Of a stretch of 60,590 nucleotides of DNA, positions 24,732 to 34,579 are shown piece by piece. Under the pieces are notes generated by a model. The model saw only the letters and a list, made by a program, of their open reading frames with translations, was not told where the DNA came from and searched no databases. Positions within the stretch are counted from its first letter, which is position 1. Every line of letters starts with the position of its first letter. Both the position numbers and the translations under genes were made by a program. Source of the DNA: Bacillus zhangzhouensis (GTDB lineage: Bacteria > Bacillota > Bacilli > Bacillales > Bacillaceae); the NCBI RefSeq assembly GCF_000715205.1, contig NZ_JOTP01000019.1, forward strand, positions 1-60,590, given 5' to 3'.

Positions 24732-26087
24732 ATGGGATGGATTGAACAGTTGGTCAGCAATATCAATGATGTATTATGGGGACCGCCGCTTTTGCTTTTA
24801 ATTGTGGGGACAGGGATTTACCTTACTTTTCGCGTGCTCTTCATTCAAATCAGGCTGCTTCCATATTCGCTCAAGCTTGCATTTTCAAAGCAAGATAAGA
24901 CATCAGAAGGTGATATTTCTCACTTCCAAGCATTAATGACAGCTCTTGCTGCAACTGTTGGAACGGGAAATATAGTAGGGGTTGCCTCTGCTGTCATTGC
25001 CGGCGGACCAGGCGCCGTGTTTTGGATGTGGTTTGCAGCGTTCTTTGGAATGGCGACAAAATATGCTGAAGCCGTTCTCGCAGTCAAATATCGCGTTAAA
25101 AATGAAAAAGGCGAAATGTCTGGTGGTCCTATGTACTATTTGGAGCATGGCTTAAAACAAAAATGGCTTGGGGTGCTGTTTGCTGTTTTTGGCGCAAGTG
25201 CTGCCTTTGGGATTGGGAATCTCGTTCAATCAAATTCAATTTCTGGGGTCATGAATTCAACTTTTCATATTCCAACTTGGGTGACAGGCATCATCATTAC
25301 TGCCTTTACGGCCCTCGTGATTTTAGGCGGCATTAAAAGTATTGGCCGTGTGACGTCTATTTTTGTACCGGTCATGGCTTTATTCTACGTCATTTGTGGA
25401 CTGATCATTCTTGTGATGAATGCAGATCTTGTCCCAGGTGCAGTTGGGCTTATTTTCTCTGATGCTTTTACAGGTCAAGCCGTCGCAGGCGGCGCTATCG
25501 GTACTGTGATCCGCTGGGGTGTGGCGAGAGGGGTATTTTCCAACGAAGCAGGTCTTGGGTCTGCACCAATTGCTGCGGCTGCAGCAAAAACTGATATGCC
25601 AGCACGTCAGGCGCTTGTGTCGATGACCCAAGTGTTTATTGATACAATGATTGTCTGTTCGATTACGGGGATTACCATTGTCATGGCCGATATGTATGTC
25701 ACGGAAAAAAGTGATGCCCTGACCTCTTTATCCTTTGCTCATTTCCTAGGTCCAATTGGTTCAACCATTGTGGCAATCGGGTTACTTTTGTTTGCTTATT
25801 CAACGATCATTGGCTGGTCATATTATGGAGAAAAATGCTTTACATACTTGGCCAAAGATTCGTATGTCATGTATTATCGCGTTGTGTTTGTTATCGCTGT
25901 CTTTTTCGGAGCCGTGTTTAAGAATAACTTCGTATGGGGTGTGGCAGATATGTTAAATGGGCTTATGGCCATTCCAAACTTAATTGGGCTTATCGGTTTA
26001 TCAGGGGTTGTGGTGTTTGAATCTAAACGAATCATTGATAAGATCAAGCAGGAGAAAAAGGAGAAAAACATCTCAGTATCGTCTTAA
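24732..26087 (+). CDS. Alanine/glycine:sodium symporter (AGCS family)
   Basis: From the start at 24732 the protein has 451 residues and about 10-11 membrane helices. The family signature [24 protein letters not shown] lies near residues 77-100, and [20 protein letters not shown] near 256-275. These carriers couple Na+ or H+ to alanine, glycine or glutamine uptake. The ATG at 24732 follows AAAGGGGG; the 32 codons upstream do not look like a membrane protein. It may correspond to B. subtilis YflA, but AlsT and GlnT are close paralogues, so I leave the symbol open. Confidence 0.88.
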   Translation: MGWIEQLVSNINDVLWGPPLLLLIVGTGIYLTFRVLFIQIRLLPYSLKLAFSKQDKTSEGDISHFQALMTALAATVGTGNIVGVASAVIAGGPGAVFWMWFAAFFGMATKYAEAVLAVKYRVKNEKGEMSGGPMYYLEHGLKQKWLGVLFAVFGASAAFGIGNLVQSNSISGVMNSTFHIPTWVTGIIITAFTALVILGGIKSIGRVTSIFVPVMALFYVICGLIILVMNADLVPGAVGLIFSDAFTGQAVAGGAIGTVIRWGVARGVFSNEAGLGSAPIAAAAAKTDMPARQALVSMTQVFIDTMIVCSITGITIVMADMYVTEKSDALTSLSFAHFLGPIGSTIVAIGLLLFAYSTIIGWSYYGEKCFTYLAKDSYVMYYRVVFVIAVFFGAVFKNNFVWGVADMLNGLMAIPNLIGLIGLSGVVVFESKRIIDKIKQEKKEKNISVSS

Positions 26088-26164
26088 TAGCCCTTTTATT
26101 CTTTTGCATTTCTGTTAAAATAGACATATTATTCGACACACATGTAGGAAAGGACGTGCCGCCC

Positions 26165-26380
26165 TTGTCAGAGCAAAAAGCGGCTGAAGTCAATCAGCTG
26201 ATTGAAGACATTTCGCAAAAGTTAAATATGCTGAACATTGGAGTCATCAAAGCCGAGGACTTCAGTCCAGACAAGTACGAAGATATCGAATTTCTTCACC
26301 AAATGGTGATGAAAAAATCTTCATTCAGCCCAAGTGAAATGCAAGCCATCGCAAGCGAGCTGAAAAGCTTAAGAAAATAA
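26165..26380 (+). CDS. yfkK: DUF1128-family small protein
   Basis: The 71-residue, mostly helical acidic protein contains [20 protein letters not shown] and [16 protein letters not shown] segments, which fit the DUF1128 family (B. subtilis YfkK, 71 residues as I remember). The TTG start at 26165 lies 11 bases after AGGAAAGG; a GTG three codons upstream is too close to that site. Function is unknown. A terminator follows. Confidence 0.8.
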   Translation: MSEQKAAEVNQLIEDISQKLNMLNIGVIKAEDFSPDKYEDIEFLHQMVMKKSSFSPSEMQAIASELKSLRK

Positions 26381-26392
26381 TTGTGTAAAAGG

Positions 26393-26422
26393 AACTGCTC
26401 TGTAGTCTTCGAGCAGTTTTTC
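26393..26422 (+). terminator. Terminator of yfkK
   Basis: AACTGCTC/GAGCAGTT hairpin followed by T5. Confidence 0.8.
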
Positions 26423-26462
26423 TCGTGTTGACACAGAATGCGAGGGTTTGTCTACACGCTGA

Positions 26463-26487
26463 AGCCAGCACTTTATAAGTGCTGGCT
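26463..26487. terminator. Palindromic hairpin after yfkM
   Basis: AGCCAGCACTT pairs with AAGTGCTGGCT with almost no loop, 25 bases beyond the yfkM stop. The T tract is poor on both strands, so it may be a weak terminator or an RNA end stabiliser. Confidence 0.5.
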
Positions 26488-26511
26488 TATTTATGCTCTA
26501 ACTACTGCTGC

Positions 26512-27030
26512 TTATTTCGCAAGCAGTTTTAATGATTCACGATTAAATGCTGGAATGTCGTCTGGTGTACGGCTTGTCACGAGCTGATCCTGACAAACGA
26601 CGACTTCTTCATCTTTAAATTTAGCGCCTGCGTTTTCCATATCCACTTGAATGGATGTATACCCCGTCGCCCCTCTGCCTTCTAGCGTCTTCGCTGTAAT
26701 CAGCAATTGCGGTCCGTGACAGATCGCGAATACTGGTTTTTTCTCGTCCATAAATGCTTTTGTAAATTGGACGTAGCGATCATCTGCGCGCAGAATATCT
26801 GGTGAGAAACCGCCAGGAATGAGAAGTGCATCGAAGTCTTCTGGCTTCACGTTATCAATGGACGCATCCACTCTCACTTCAGCTTCTCCTTGCTTCCCTT
26901 TCACTGTTTTTCCTTTTTCGTTTTCAATCACTGTGATGTCATGACCTGCGTCTTTAAAGGCTTTTGCAGGCTCGGTGAATTCAACATCCTCAAAGTAATC
27001 TGTTAATACAACTGCAATTTTCTTACCCAT
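26512..27030 (-). CDS. yfkM: PfpI/DJ-1-family general stress protein
   Basis: The 172-residue protein has the DJ-1/PfpI nucleophile elbow AICHGPQLLI (Cys104 followed by His) and a conserved Glu near the N-terminus (EDVEF). The family includes deglycases and chaperones; B. subtilis YfkM is a general stress protein. AGGAGGG precedes the ATG. It is divergent from yfkN. Confidence 0.9.
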   Translation of the reverse strand: MGKKIAVVLTDYFEDVEFTEPAKAFKDAGHDITVIENEKGKTVKGKQGEAEVRVDASIDNVKPEDFDALLIPGGFSPDILRADDRYVQFTKAFMDEKKPVFAICHGPQLLITAKTLEGRGATGYTSIQVDMENAGAKFKDEEVVVCQDQLVTSRTPDDIPAFNRESLKLLAK

Positions 27031-27284
27031 GTAGAAACCCTCCTGCTTGATTATCGTTTACACTACACACTATACCCGGGCACGATGAAATCAAACATCC
27101 TATCCCTATCAGAAAACCCCTTATGATAAAAATAAGCATTTAGACTCATTCCCTTTCCCTTAACAAGGTAATTCGTATGATTTATGTTATCTTTACAATA
27201 ATCTGCAAAAAATAACTACAAAAGTTAACGAAACATTTCTACAATAGGTATTGTGGTCAAAAAAATTAGAAAGGCGGAGATCAG

Positions 27285-30200
27285 GTGAAGAAGCAAGCAC
27301 ATAGGTCTAAACGAAGGAAAAACCTGTCTATTCTGCTCACTTCCATTATGATGATTAGTCTCATTCTCCCAGCAGTACCTACTCATGCAGAAACAGAAAA
27401 CGGCAAAGCCGTAAAAGTCAGCATCTTAGCCACAACCGATGTTCATGCGAACATGATGAATTACGATTACTACAGCGACAAAGAAACAAATGAATTCGGT
27501 TTGGCAAAAACAGCCGAGCTCATTGAAAAGCACCGTTCACAAAATCCTAATACACTCCTTGTTGATAACGGAGACCTGATTCAAGGAACCCCTCTTGGAG
27601 AATACGTTTACAAAAATGAGAAAGACAGCATCATCAATCAATCAAAGGTTCATCCCATTATTCATACACTCAACAAACTAAAATACGACGCAGGAACTCT
27701 TGGCAATCATGAATTTAACTACGGCTTATCTTTCCTTGACGGTACCATTGCCGGTGCTAACTTCCCGATTGTTAATGCGAACGTCAAAAAGTTAAATGGA
27801 GAACATCGATTTACGCCTTATGTGATCCAAGATAAAACCTTTAAAGATGCAAACGGAGCATCTCAAACTGTGAAAGTTGGCTACATAGGATTCGTCCCAC
27901 CACAAATTATGACGTGGGATAAGAAACATTTAGATGGACAAGTTCAAGTGCAGGATATCGTCGAATCTGCCAATGAAGCCATCCCTGAAATGAAGGCGAA
28001 AGGCGCAGATGTCATCGTCGCTCTTGCCCATACTGGAATTGAAAAAACCGCTTCGCCTAAAGGGTCAGAAAATATGATCTTTGACCTTGCCACTAAAACG
28101 AAAGGCATCGATGCGATTGTGTCTGGCCACCAGCACGGCACATTCCCAAGCTCTGAATATAGCGGCGTAGACAAATTCGATGTCTCAAAAGGAACCATCA
28201 ACGGCATCCCAGTCGTCATGTCAAAAAACTGGGGCAGCTACCTAGGGGTCATTGATTTAACACTAGAGCCTGACGGCAGCAACTGGAAGGTCACAGACGG
28301 AACAGGAAAAATTGAATCTGTTGCTGGGGTGACATCTCAAAACAGTACAGTGAAAGATGCCATTCAAACGACACATCAATACACACTTGATTATGTCAGA
28401 AAGCCTGTTGGTAAAACAGAAGCAGACATTAACAGCTTTTTTGCCCAAGTGATGGATGACCCTTCTATTCAAATTGTGACAGATGCACAAAAATGGTATG
28501 CACAAGAAAAAATGAAGGACACTGCGTATAAAAACTTACCGATTTTATCTGCGGGTGCGCCATTTAAAGCTGGCGGCCGAAATGGTGTGAATTATTATAC
28601 AAATATCGCAAAAGGAGATTTAGCGATTAAAAATATCGGTGATCTCTACCTATACGATAACACCGTACAGATTGTGAAACTGAGAGGCAGTGAAGTGAAA
28701 GACTGGTTAGAGATGTCTGCCGGGCAATTTAACCAAATCAAACAAAACGATTCAAAAGAACAGCCTATTTTAAACGAAGAATACCGCTCGTATAACTTTG
28801 ATGTGATCGATGGTGTGACGTACCAAGTGGATGTAACGCAGCCTGCTAAATATAGCACAACAGGCACACTTGTAAATGCCAATGCAAGCCGCATCAAAAA
28901 CCTGTCTTACAACGGGAAACCTGTCTCTGACAATCAAGAGTTTTTAGTCGTGACAAACAATTATCGTGCTTCTGGCGGCGGAGGCTTCCCGCACCTCACG
29001 CAAGATAAAGTGGTGCTTGCCTCAGCGGATGAGAACCGTCAAGTACTGATGGATTATATTATCGAACAAAAAACCATTAACCCAAGTGCGGATCAAAACT
29101 GGTCCATTGCATCAGTAAAAGGCGCGACGGTAACCTTTGAATCTTCTCTTCTTGCAAAGCCGTTCGCTGAGAGATCAAGCAACGTAGACTTTGTTCGAAA
29201 CGCCAGCACAGACGGACTTGGCGTGTACAAGCTAGCCTTCAAAGAGGATGGCACAACAGAGCCGCCAACCTCAGACAACTGGAATTTAACGGTGATGCAT
29301 ACGAACGATACACATGCACACTTAGATGATGCTGCAAGACGCGCAACTAAAATCAAAGAAGTTCGTGCTCAAAGTGAAAACAATATTTTATTAGACGCTG
29401 GAGATGTATTCTCTGGTGACCTATACTTCACAAAATGGCAAGGACTTGCTGATTTGAAGCTAATGAACTTAATGAAATACGATGCGATGACGTTTGGAAA
29501 TCATGAATTTGACAAAGGCCCTTCTGTCCTTCGCCAATTCCTGACAGGAGATGCATCAAGTGTAGATGCTAAAAACCGTTATCAATTTGAAAAGCCTTAC
29601 TTCCCGATCGTGTCATCAAACGTTGATGTCACTAAGGAAAAACAGTTAAGCGACTTAGTGAAAAAACCAGCAACATTCAAAGCTGGTGAGAAAAAAGAAG
29701 CCGGGATTTATCCGTACATCCTGCTTGATGTAAACGGCGAAAAGGTGGCCGTATTTGGCTTAACTACTGAAGACACGGCCATTACATCCAGCAGCGGCCC
29801 TAACATTCAATTTAAAGATGCGTACAAGAAAGCAAAAGAAACAGTCAACACCATACAAACAGAAGAAAAAATCAATAAAATCATTGCTTTAACACATATC
29901 GGCTATAACCGTGATCTGAAGCTGGCTCAAAAAGTAGACGGCATTGATCTCATCATTGGCGGTCACACGCATACCCTTGTTGAAAAATTAAAGGTCGTCA
30001 ATAAAAAAGAACCAACAATTGTTGCGCAAGTAAAAGACTATGGACAATTTTTAGGTAAAGTAGATGTCGCCTTTGATCAAAAAGGAGTCGTACAGCCAAA
30101 AGAATCTTCTTTTGACCTCATCACAATCGATGACTCTGTAAAAGAAGATGCAGATGCAAAGGCGATTCTTGATCAGTACAAGGCAGATATCCAAGATTTA

Positions 30201-31565
30201 AAAACCGAAAAAGTCGGGACGACCGACGTCCTTTTAGATGGACAGCGTGAGCACGTCCGTGCAAAGGAAACGAATCTTGGAAACTTTATTGCAGATGGCA
30301 TGCTGAAGAAAGCGCAAGAATCTGCTGGAGCTGACCTTGCCATTACAAACGGCGGTGGTATTCGAGGCAGCATTGAAAAAGGAGATATCACATTAGGTGA
30401 TATTTTAACGGTGATGCCATTCGGAAATACACTTTATGTCGCAGATTTAAAAGGCAGTCAAATTAAAAAAGCGCTTGAACAAGGTTTGTCAGGCATTGAA
30501 GAAGGTGGAGGCGCATTCCCTCATGTAGCTGGCATTGAATACACGTTTACACTAAGTAAACCAGCTGGCAGCAGACTAATTGATGTCAAATTGAAAGATC
30601 AAAATGGCAAACTGACTGACATTGATGATAAAAAAACATACCGCGTGGCGACAAACGCATTTGTTGGCACAGGCGGTGACGGCTACAGCGTCTTTACTGA
30701 AGCCTCTCATGGAGAAGACTTAGGCTATGTTGACTATGAAATTTTCAAAGAGCAAATTGAAAAGGCAGACGGCCATATTTCTCCGATCATCGACCATCGA
30801 GTGAAAGAAGTGTTCCTTCCTCGTGTGAAAGGAAAAGGCGCCTATGACATTCAAGATGATGAGAAATTCCAAACGTATGTGCAGCATACAAATAAAGCAT
30901 GGCTCTATTTAGACAAAGCGAGCGAGGCGAAAAACGTTCAATTGTCTCTATCAAAAGCGCAAGTAGCCGAGCTAAAGAAAAGAGAGCAAGATCCAAACGT
31001 CACCATCTATCATGACAAAGTGGGACTAGAATTACCGCTTTCCAATTTGTCAGAGAAAAGTGCAGATATACGGATGGCAAAAACAGATAAGGTGAAAAAC
31101 GCATTAACCGGCACATATGATTTCCAAATCAAACAAGATCAGAAAAAGGTTTCTACCTTTAAAGATCCCGTCACACTGTTCTTTACATTAGACGCGCCTG
31201 AAAAAGCGAAGAAACCAGGTGTCTATTATGTCGATCGTGAGAAAAACCGCTATGCCAAAACAAGTAACGGTTCATTCGAAAACGGGATTGTCTCAGGTAA
31301 AACGGAGCACTTTAGTGAATACACCGTACTCAATCAAAGCGAAGCTGCTGGATCAGTTCCAGACCAAACTGGAGGAGACGGTGGAACTTCTGCTCCAGGC
31401 GGTTCGGATCCAAATCAGGATGGAAGCGGCTTACCAGGCGGCACACTGCCGAATACGGCAACGATGATGTATACAGCGGTATTGATTGGCTTACTCATGC
31501 TCGCCTCAGGCGGTATTCTTTATTACTACCAGCGCAAGCGCACACGAAACAAAGTATCATCTTAA
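27285..31565 (+). CDS. yfkN: Wall-anchored dual 2',3'-cyclic phosphodiesterase/5'-nucleotidase
   Basis: The 1426-residue precursor has a signal peptide (cleavage after about residue 35, PTHA). It has two complete metallophosphoesterase/nucleotidase modules. Module 1 (about 44-640) has TTDVHANM (Asp52, His54), LVDNGDLIQG and LGNHEFNYG; module 2 (about 665-1190) has HTNDTHAHLDD, LDAGDVFSG, FGNHEFDKG and GGHTHT. The C-terminus carries LPNTA near 1388, a hydrophobic helix and a basic tail, which is a sortase signal. B. subtilis YfkN cleaves 2',3'-cyclic nucleotides and 5'-nucleotides outside the cell to recover phosphate and nucleosides. The GTG start follows GGCGGAG. Confidence 0.93.
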   Translation: MKKQAHRSKRRKNLSILLTSIMMISLILPAVPTHAETENGKAVKVSILATTDVHANMMNYDYYSDKETNEFGLAKTAELIEKHRSQNPNTLLVDNGDLIQGTPLGEYVYKNEKDSIINQSKVHPIIHTLNKLKYDAGTLGNHEFNYGLSFLDGTIAGANFPIVNANVKKLNGEHRFTPYVIQDKTFKDANGASQTVKVGYIGFVPPQIMTWDKKHLDGQVQVQDIVESANEAIPEMKAKGADVIVALAHTGIEKTASPKGSENMIFDLATKTKGIDAIVSGHQHGTFPSSEYSGVDKFDVSKGTINGIPVVMSKNWGSYLGVIDLTLEPDGSNWKVTDGTGKIESVAGVTSQNSTVKDAIQTTHQYTLDYVRKPVGKTEADINSFFAQVMDDPSIQIVTDAQKWYAQEKMKDTAYKNLPILSAGAPFKAGGRNGVNYYTNIAKGDLAIKNIGDLYLYDNTVQIVKLRGSEVKDWLEMSAGQFNQIKQNDSKEQPILNEEYRSYNFDVIDGVTYQVDVTQPAKYSTTGTLVNANASRIKNLSYNGKPVSDNQEFLVVTNNYRASGGGGFPHLTQDKVVLASADENRQVLMDYIIEQKTINPSADQNWSIASVKGATVTFESSLLAKPFAERSSNVDFVRNASTDGLGVYKLAFKEDGTTEPPTSDNWNLTVMHTNDTHAHLDDAARRATKIKEVRAQSENNILLDAGDVFSGDLYFTKWQGLADLKLMNLMKYDAMTFGNHEFDKGPSVLRQFLTGDASSVDAKNRYQFEKPYFPIVSSNVDVTKEKQLSDLVKKPATFKAGEKKEAGIYPYILLDVNGEKVAVFGLTTEDTAITSSSGPNIQFKDAYKKAKETVNTIQTEEKINKIIALTHIGYNRDLKLAQKVDGIDLIIGGHTHTLVEKLKVVNKKEPTIVAQVKDYGQFLGKVDVAFDQKGVVQPKESSFDLITIDDSVKEDADAKAILDQYKADIQDLKTEKVGTTDVLLDGQREHVRAKETNLGNFIADGMLKKAQESAGADLAITNGGGIRGSIEKGDITLGDILTVMPFGNTLYVADLKGSQIKKALEQGLSGIEEGGGAFPHVAGIEYTFTLSKPAGSRLIDVKLKDQNGKLTDIDDKKTYRVATNAFVGTGGDGYSVFTEASHGEDLGYVDYEIFKEQIEKADGHISPIIDHRVKEVFLPRVKGKGAYDIQDDEKFQTYVQHTNKAWLYLDKASEAKNVQLSLSKAQVAELKKREQDPNVTIYHDKVGLELPLSNLSEKSADIRMAKTDKVKNALTGTYDFQIKQDQKKVSTFKDPVTLFFTLDAPEKAKKPGVYYVDREKNRYAKTSNGSFENGIVSGKTEHFSEYTVLNQSEAAGSVPDQTGGDGGTSAPGGSDPNQDGSGLPGGTLPNTATMMYTAVLIGLLMLASGGILYYYQRKRTRNKVSS

Positions 31566-31567
31566 TA

Positions 31568-31604
31568 GAAAAGGACAGAGCCTAGGCTCTGTCCTTTGTT
31601 TATT
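31568..31604 (+). terminator. Terminator of yfkN
   Basis: A 26-bp perfect palindrome (AAGGACAGAGCC and its complement) is followed by a T-rich tract. Confidence 0.82.
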
Positions 31605-31610
31605 ACAACA

Positions 31611-32045
31611 TCAATCTTGGGATAAATAAATCCAATTGCGATCGTCAAATTCTTTCACATCATCTGATCCTATATGACGCAGCATTCTATTAAAGAAAGT
31701 GATGTCATCTTCATCATCGATGGCATATAAATCCTCTAGAACATATTCTCGCGTAATAAAATTCGTTAAGTTCGTGTTATTCACAAATTCAGCAAAGTAC
31801 GATTTCACAAGGGTTAAATCTACTTCATTTAATGTTTCATCACTGATAATTGAAATATGAAACACATTCAAAATCGCTTGAATGTCTTCTTCATCCATAT
31901 AACATAACGGCTCTAATTTTCTATCTTCTTCCGTAAACGGTTTTCGCGTGTCTTCAATGATGACGTAACATAAAATCATGTGATCTTTCATCACGCTAAA
32001 AATTTCTAAGTCACGTAATTTTAGTGGTCTATTCAGTCTAATCAT
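31611..32045 (-). CDS. Hypothetical acidic protein, 144 residues
   Basis: I do not recognise this protein. It is acidic, without signal or membrane segments. It begins with a strand-rich region (MILCYVIIEDTRKPF) and ends in a helical part with YAIDDEDDITFFNRMLRHIG. AGGAGG lies close before the ATG and codon use is normal, so the gene is likely real. It stands between yfkN and treR and converges on yfkN. Nothing ties it to trehalose metabolism. Confidence 0.68.
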   Translation of the reverse strand: MIRLNRPLKLRDLEIFSVMKDHMILCYVIIEDTRKPFTEEDRKLEPLCYMDEEDIQAILNVFHISIISDETLNEVDLTLVKSYFAEFVNNTNLTNFITREYVLEDLYAIDDEDDITFFNRMLRHIGSDDVKEFDDRNWIYLSQD

Positions 32046-32105
32046 CTTTCCTCCTGAAATTTTGCTCTTGTCGTTGTTTATCCCCTTGCTTCCCTAAAAC
32101 CTGAA

Positions 32106-32130
32106 ATAGACAGAGCCTCGGCCCTGTCTA
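32106..32130 (-). terminator. Terminator of the tre operon
   Basis: AGACAGAGCC/GGCCCTGTCT hairpin, followed on the minus strand by a weak T-rich tract. Confidence 0.6.
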
Positions 32131-32844
32131 CTTTTCTCTTCTTGCAAACTCGACGAATCTGAAGCGGTCTAATCGGTGACGGCTTTCTGTGTATTGAAAT
32201 AGACTCGTATCCTCCAAGAACACATAATTCTTCACCACTACTACATGGTCAAACCCATTCAAATCAAGATACTTGGCATCCTCTTCTGTACATGGCTCCA
32301 CCACAAATTCCTTTTGGGCATAGCTAATCGATACACCGAGTTCTCCTTCAATATACTCGTAGATCGATCCTTCACATATGTCCTTAGACAGTGTCTGCAC
32401 ATGCTTTTGCAAAAAGTAATCCTTGTCTAAAATGACTTCTTCCCCGCTAATATTGCGAGAACGAATAACTTCCCAGACGTCTTCCTGCCCACCTATTTTC
32501 AGCTGAGACTGAATATACTGATCCGGTTTGATTAAACCAAAATCATGAACTGTTGTGACCGTCTTCCGGCCAAGCGTTTGCGAAAGCTCTTTAAAGCTGA
32601 CAAGACCTGAGACAGGGAACTGCATTTTCTCCCGATTCAGCAATACAGAGCCCTTCCCGCGGATTTTTTGGATATAGCCATTTTGTACAAGAATGTTTAA
32701 TGCCTTTCTCACCGTCTCCCGGGACGTGTCGTACATCAAGGACAGCTCATGCTCTGATGGGAGGATGCCTTTATCCTGCCATTCACCTTGTTCAATTCGT
32801 CTAGCGAGCTGATCATAAATCACTCGAAATTTATTCTCTTTCAT
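32128..32844 (-). CDS. treR: Trehalose operon repressor TreR (GntR/UTRA family)
   Basis: The 238-residue protein has a GntR winged helix (LPSEHELSLMYDTSRETVRKALNILVQNGYIQKIRGKGS, about 27-65 in outline) and a UTRA ligand domain from about 85 on. TreR represses treP-treA-treR and is released by trehalose-6-phosphate. GGCGGAGGG precedes the ATG. It is the last gene of the operon, 19 bases after treA. Its predicted operators are at 36065-36110. Confidence 0.93.
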   Translation of the reverse strand: MKENKFRVIYDQLARRIEQGEWQDKGILPSEHELSLMYDTSRETVRKALNILVQNGYIQKIRGKGSVLLNREKMQFPVSGLVSFKELSQTLGRKTVTTVHDFGLIKPDQYIQSQLKIGGQEDVWEVIRSRNISGEEVILDKDYFLQKHVQTLSKDICEGSIYEYIEGELGVSISYAQKEFVVEPCTEEDAKYLDLNGFDHVVVVKNYVFLEDTSLFQYTESRHRLDRFRFVEFARREK

Positions 32845-32863
32845 TTTCCCTCCGCCCCATTTA

Positions 32864-34564
32864 CTAGCGTTTGGTTAAATGATAAACGATTGACTCATAT
32901 GGGCGCAACGTAAATCCCTTGATATCTGCCGGCACATCCTCATAATTGGACAGCAGGACTTGCCCTTCCATTTCATTGACATCCTTTGCAAGCTCATCTG
33001 GAAGTGTAAAGTCCGTCTCGCCTGCATAAAAATGGTTGATCACGAGAATCTTCTCATCTTTGCCTTCTCGCACATACGCAAACACCTTTGGATCATCTGA
33101 AAGCAGTAAAGTAAAGCTCCCATAGGTGATCACATCAAGTTCTTTTCGAAGTCTGCAAAGGGCTTGATAATGATAAAAAACCGACGTCTCGTCTTTTAAT
33201 GCAGCTTCTACTGAAATATCGTTTTGAGCTGGTTCAATCCAAGGTGTACCTTTTGAGAATCCCACATTTTTTTCCGAAGTCCATTGCATAGGTGTCCTTG
33301 CGTTATCTCTTGATTTGACCTGTAAAATCGCCAGTGCTTCTTCCTCTGATTTCCCTTTTTCAAGCATAGCTTCATACATATTCAGTGATTCGATATCGCG
33401 GTATGACGAAATGTCCTCAAAACGAGGATTCTTCATCCCAATTTCTTCACCTTGATAAATATACGGAGTGCCTTGCATCAAATGGATGGTGGTCGCTAGC
33501 ATCTTCGCTGATTGCTGATGATACGTGCCATCATCACCGTACCTGGAGACGATACGCGGCTGATCATGATTGCACCAGAATAGTGCATTCCACCCGCCTC
33601 CCTCATGCATTTTCATCTGCCATTCTGACAGAATTGATTTCAACTCTAGAAAATCAAATGGCGCAATGGCCCATTTTTCACCGTTTGGATAATCAACCTT
33701 CAAATGATGAAAGTTAAACGTCATATCCAGCTCCTGCCGATCCGGTCTTGTATACCGAATGCAGTCTGCGATATTCGTTGAAGACATTTCACCAACGGTC
33801 ATGCTATCGTATTTCGAAAAAACCTCCTCGTTCATTTCATGCAGAAACTCGTGAATTCTCGGACCATCTGTATAGTACATCCGCCCGTCCCCCTGCACAG
33901 ATTGCCCGGCATCATCTAGGAAACGTTGATCCTTTGAAATATTATTGATGACATCCAGCCTGAATCCATCAATTCCTTTTTCAAACCAAAAGTGCATGAT
34001 GTCATATACTTGCCTGCGCACTTCATCATGTTCCCAATTGAGATCCGCTTGGGTAACATCGTATAAATGAAGATAATAATCACCTGTCGCTTCATCTAGC
34101 TCCCAAGCTGGTCCGCCAAATTTTGACTGCCAATCATTCGGCGGAGATCCGTCCGCCTTTGGCTCCTTCCAAATATAATAATCTCGATAAGGGTTATCCT
34201 TTGACTCACGCGAGGCTTGAAACCACTCATGGAAAATCGACGTATGATTGACTGCTAGATCCATGATGACTCGTATTCCCCGTTCATGGGCTTCCTTCAG
34301 CATGTGCTCAAAATCAGCCATTGTGCCGTACATGTCATGGATTTTTGTATAATCACTAATATCATAGCCGTTGTCATACTGCGGTGACTCATACATAGGG
34401 GTCAGCCAAATACAATCTGCCCCCAGCTCTTTCATATAGTCGAGCTTTTTCGTCACGCCATTGATATCACCTGTACCAGAGCCTGTTGTATCTAAAAAGC
34501 TCTTCGGATAAATTTGATAGACCACCGCTTTTTTCCACCACGGTTCGTTTGTTTGTTGATTCAA
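32864..34564 (-). CDS. treA: Trehalose-6-phosphate hydrolase (phospho-alpha-(1,1)-glucosidase)
   Basis: The 566-residue GH13 enzyme splits trehalose-6-phosphate into glucose and glucose-6-phosphate in the cytosol. The catalytic triad is visible: nucleophile Asp204 in GFRLDVINN, acid/base Glu259 in TVGEMSS, and Asp334 in WCNHDQPR. DLAVNHTS (about 102-109) is conserved region I. The start is a TTG that follows GAAGGAAA. It lies 15 bases after treP and before treR. Confidence 0.95.
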   Translation of the reverse strand: MNQQTNEPWWKKAVVYQIYPKSFLDTTGSGTGDINGVTKKLDYMKELGADCIWLTPMYESPQYDNGYDISDYTKIHDMYGTMADFEHMLKEAHERGIRVIMDLAVNHTSIFHEWFQASRESKDNPYRDYYIWKEPKADGSPPNDWQSKFGGPAWELDEATGDYYLHLYDVTQADLNWEHDEVRRQVYDIMHFWFEKGIDGFRLDVINNISKDQRFLDDAGQSVQGDGRMYYTDGPRIHEFLHEMNEEVFSKYDSMTVGEMSSTNIADCIRYTRPDRQELDMTFNFHHLKVDYPNGEKWAIAPFDFLELKSILSEWQMKMHEGGGWNALFWCNHDQPRIVSRYGDDGTYHQQSAKMLATTIHLMQGTPYIYQGEEIGMKNPRFEDISSYRDIESLNMYEAMLEKGKSEEEALAILQVKSRDNARTPMQWTSEKNVGFSKGTPWIEPAQNDISVEAALKDETSVFYHYQALCRLRKELDVITYGSFTLLLSDDPKVFAYVREGKDEKILVINHFYAGETDFTLPDELAKDVNEMEGQVLLSNYEDVPADIKGFTLRPYESIVYHLTKR

Positions 34565-34579
34565 TTTCCTTCACCACCA

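Noticed and set aside
27100..27284. PhoP boxes upstream of yfkN
   Set aside because: A few TTTACA and TTAACG hexamers occur, but not as the regularly spaced direct repeats expected of PhoP.
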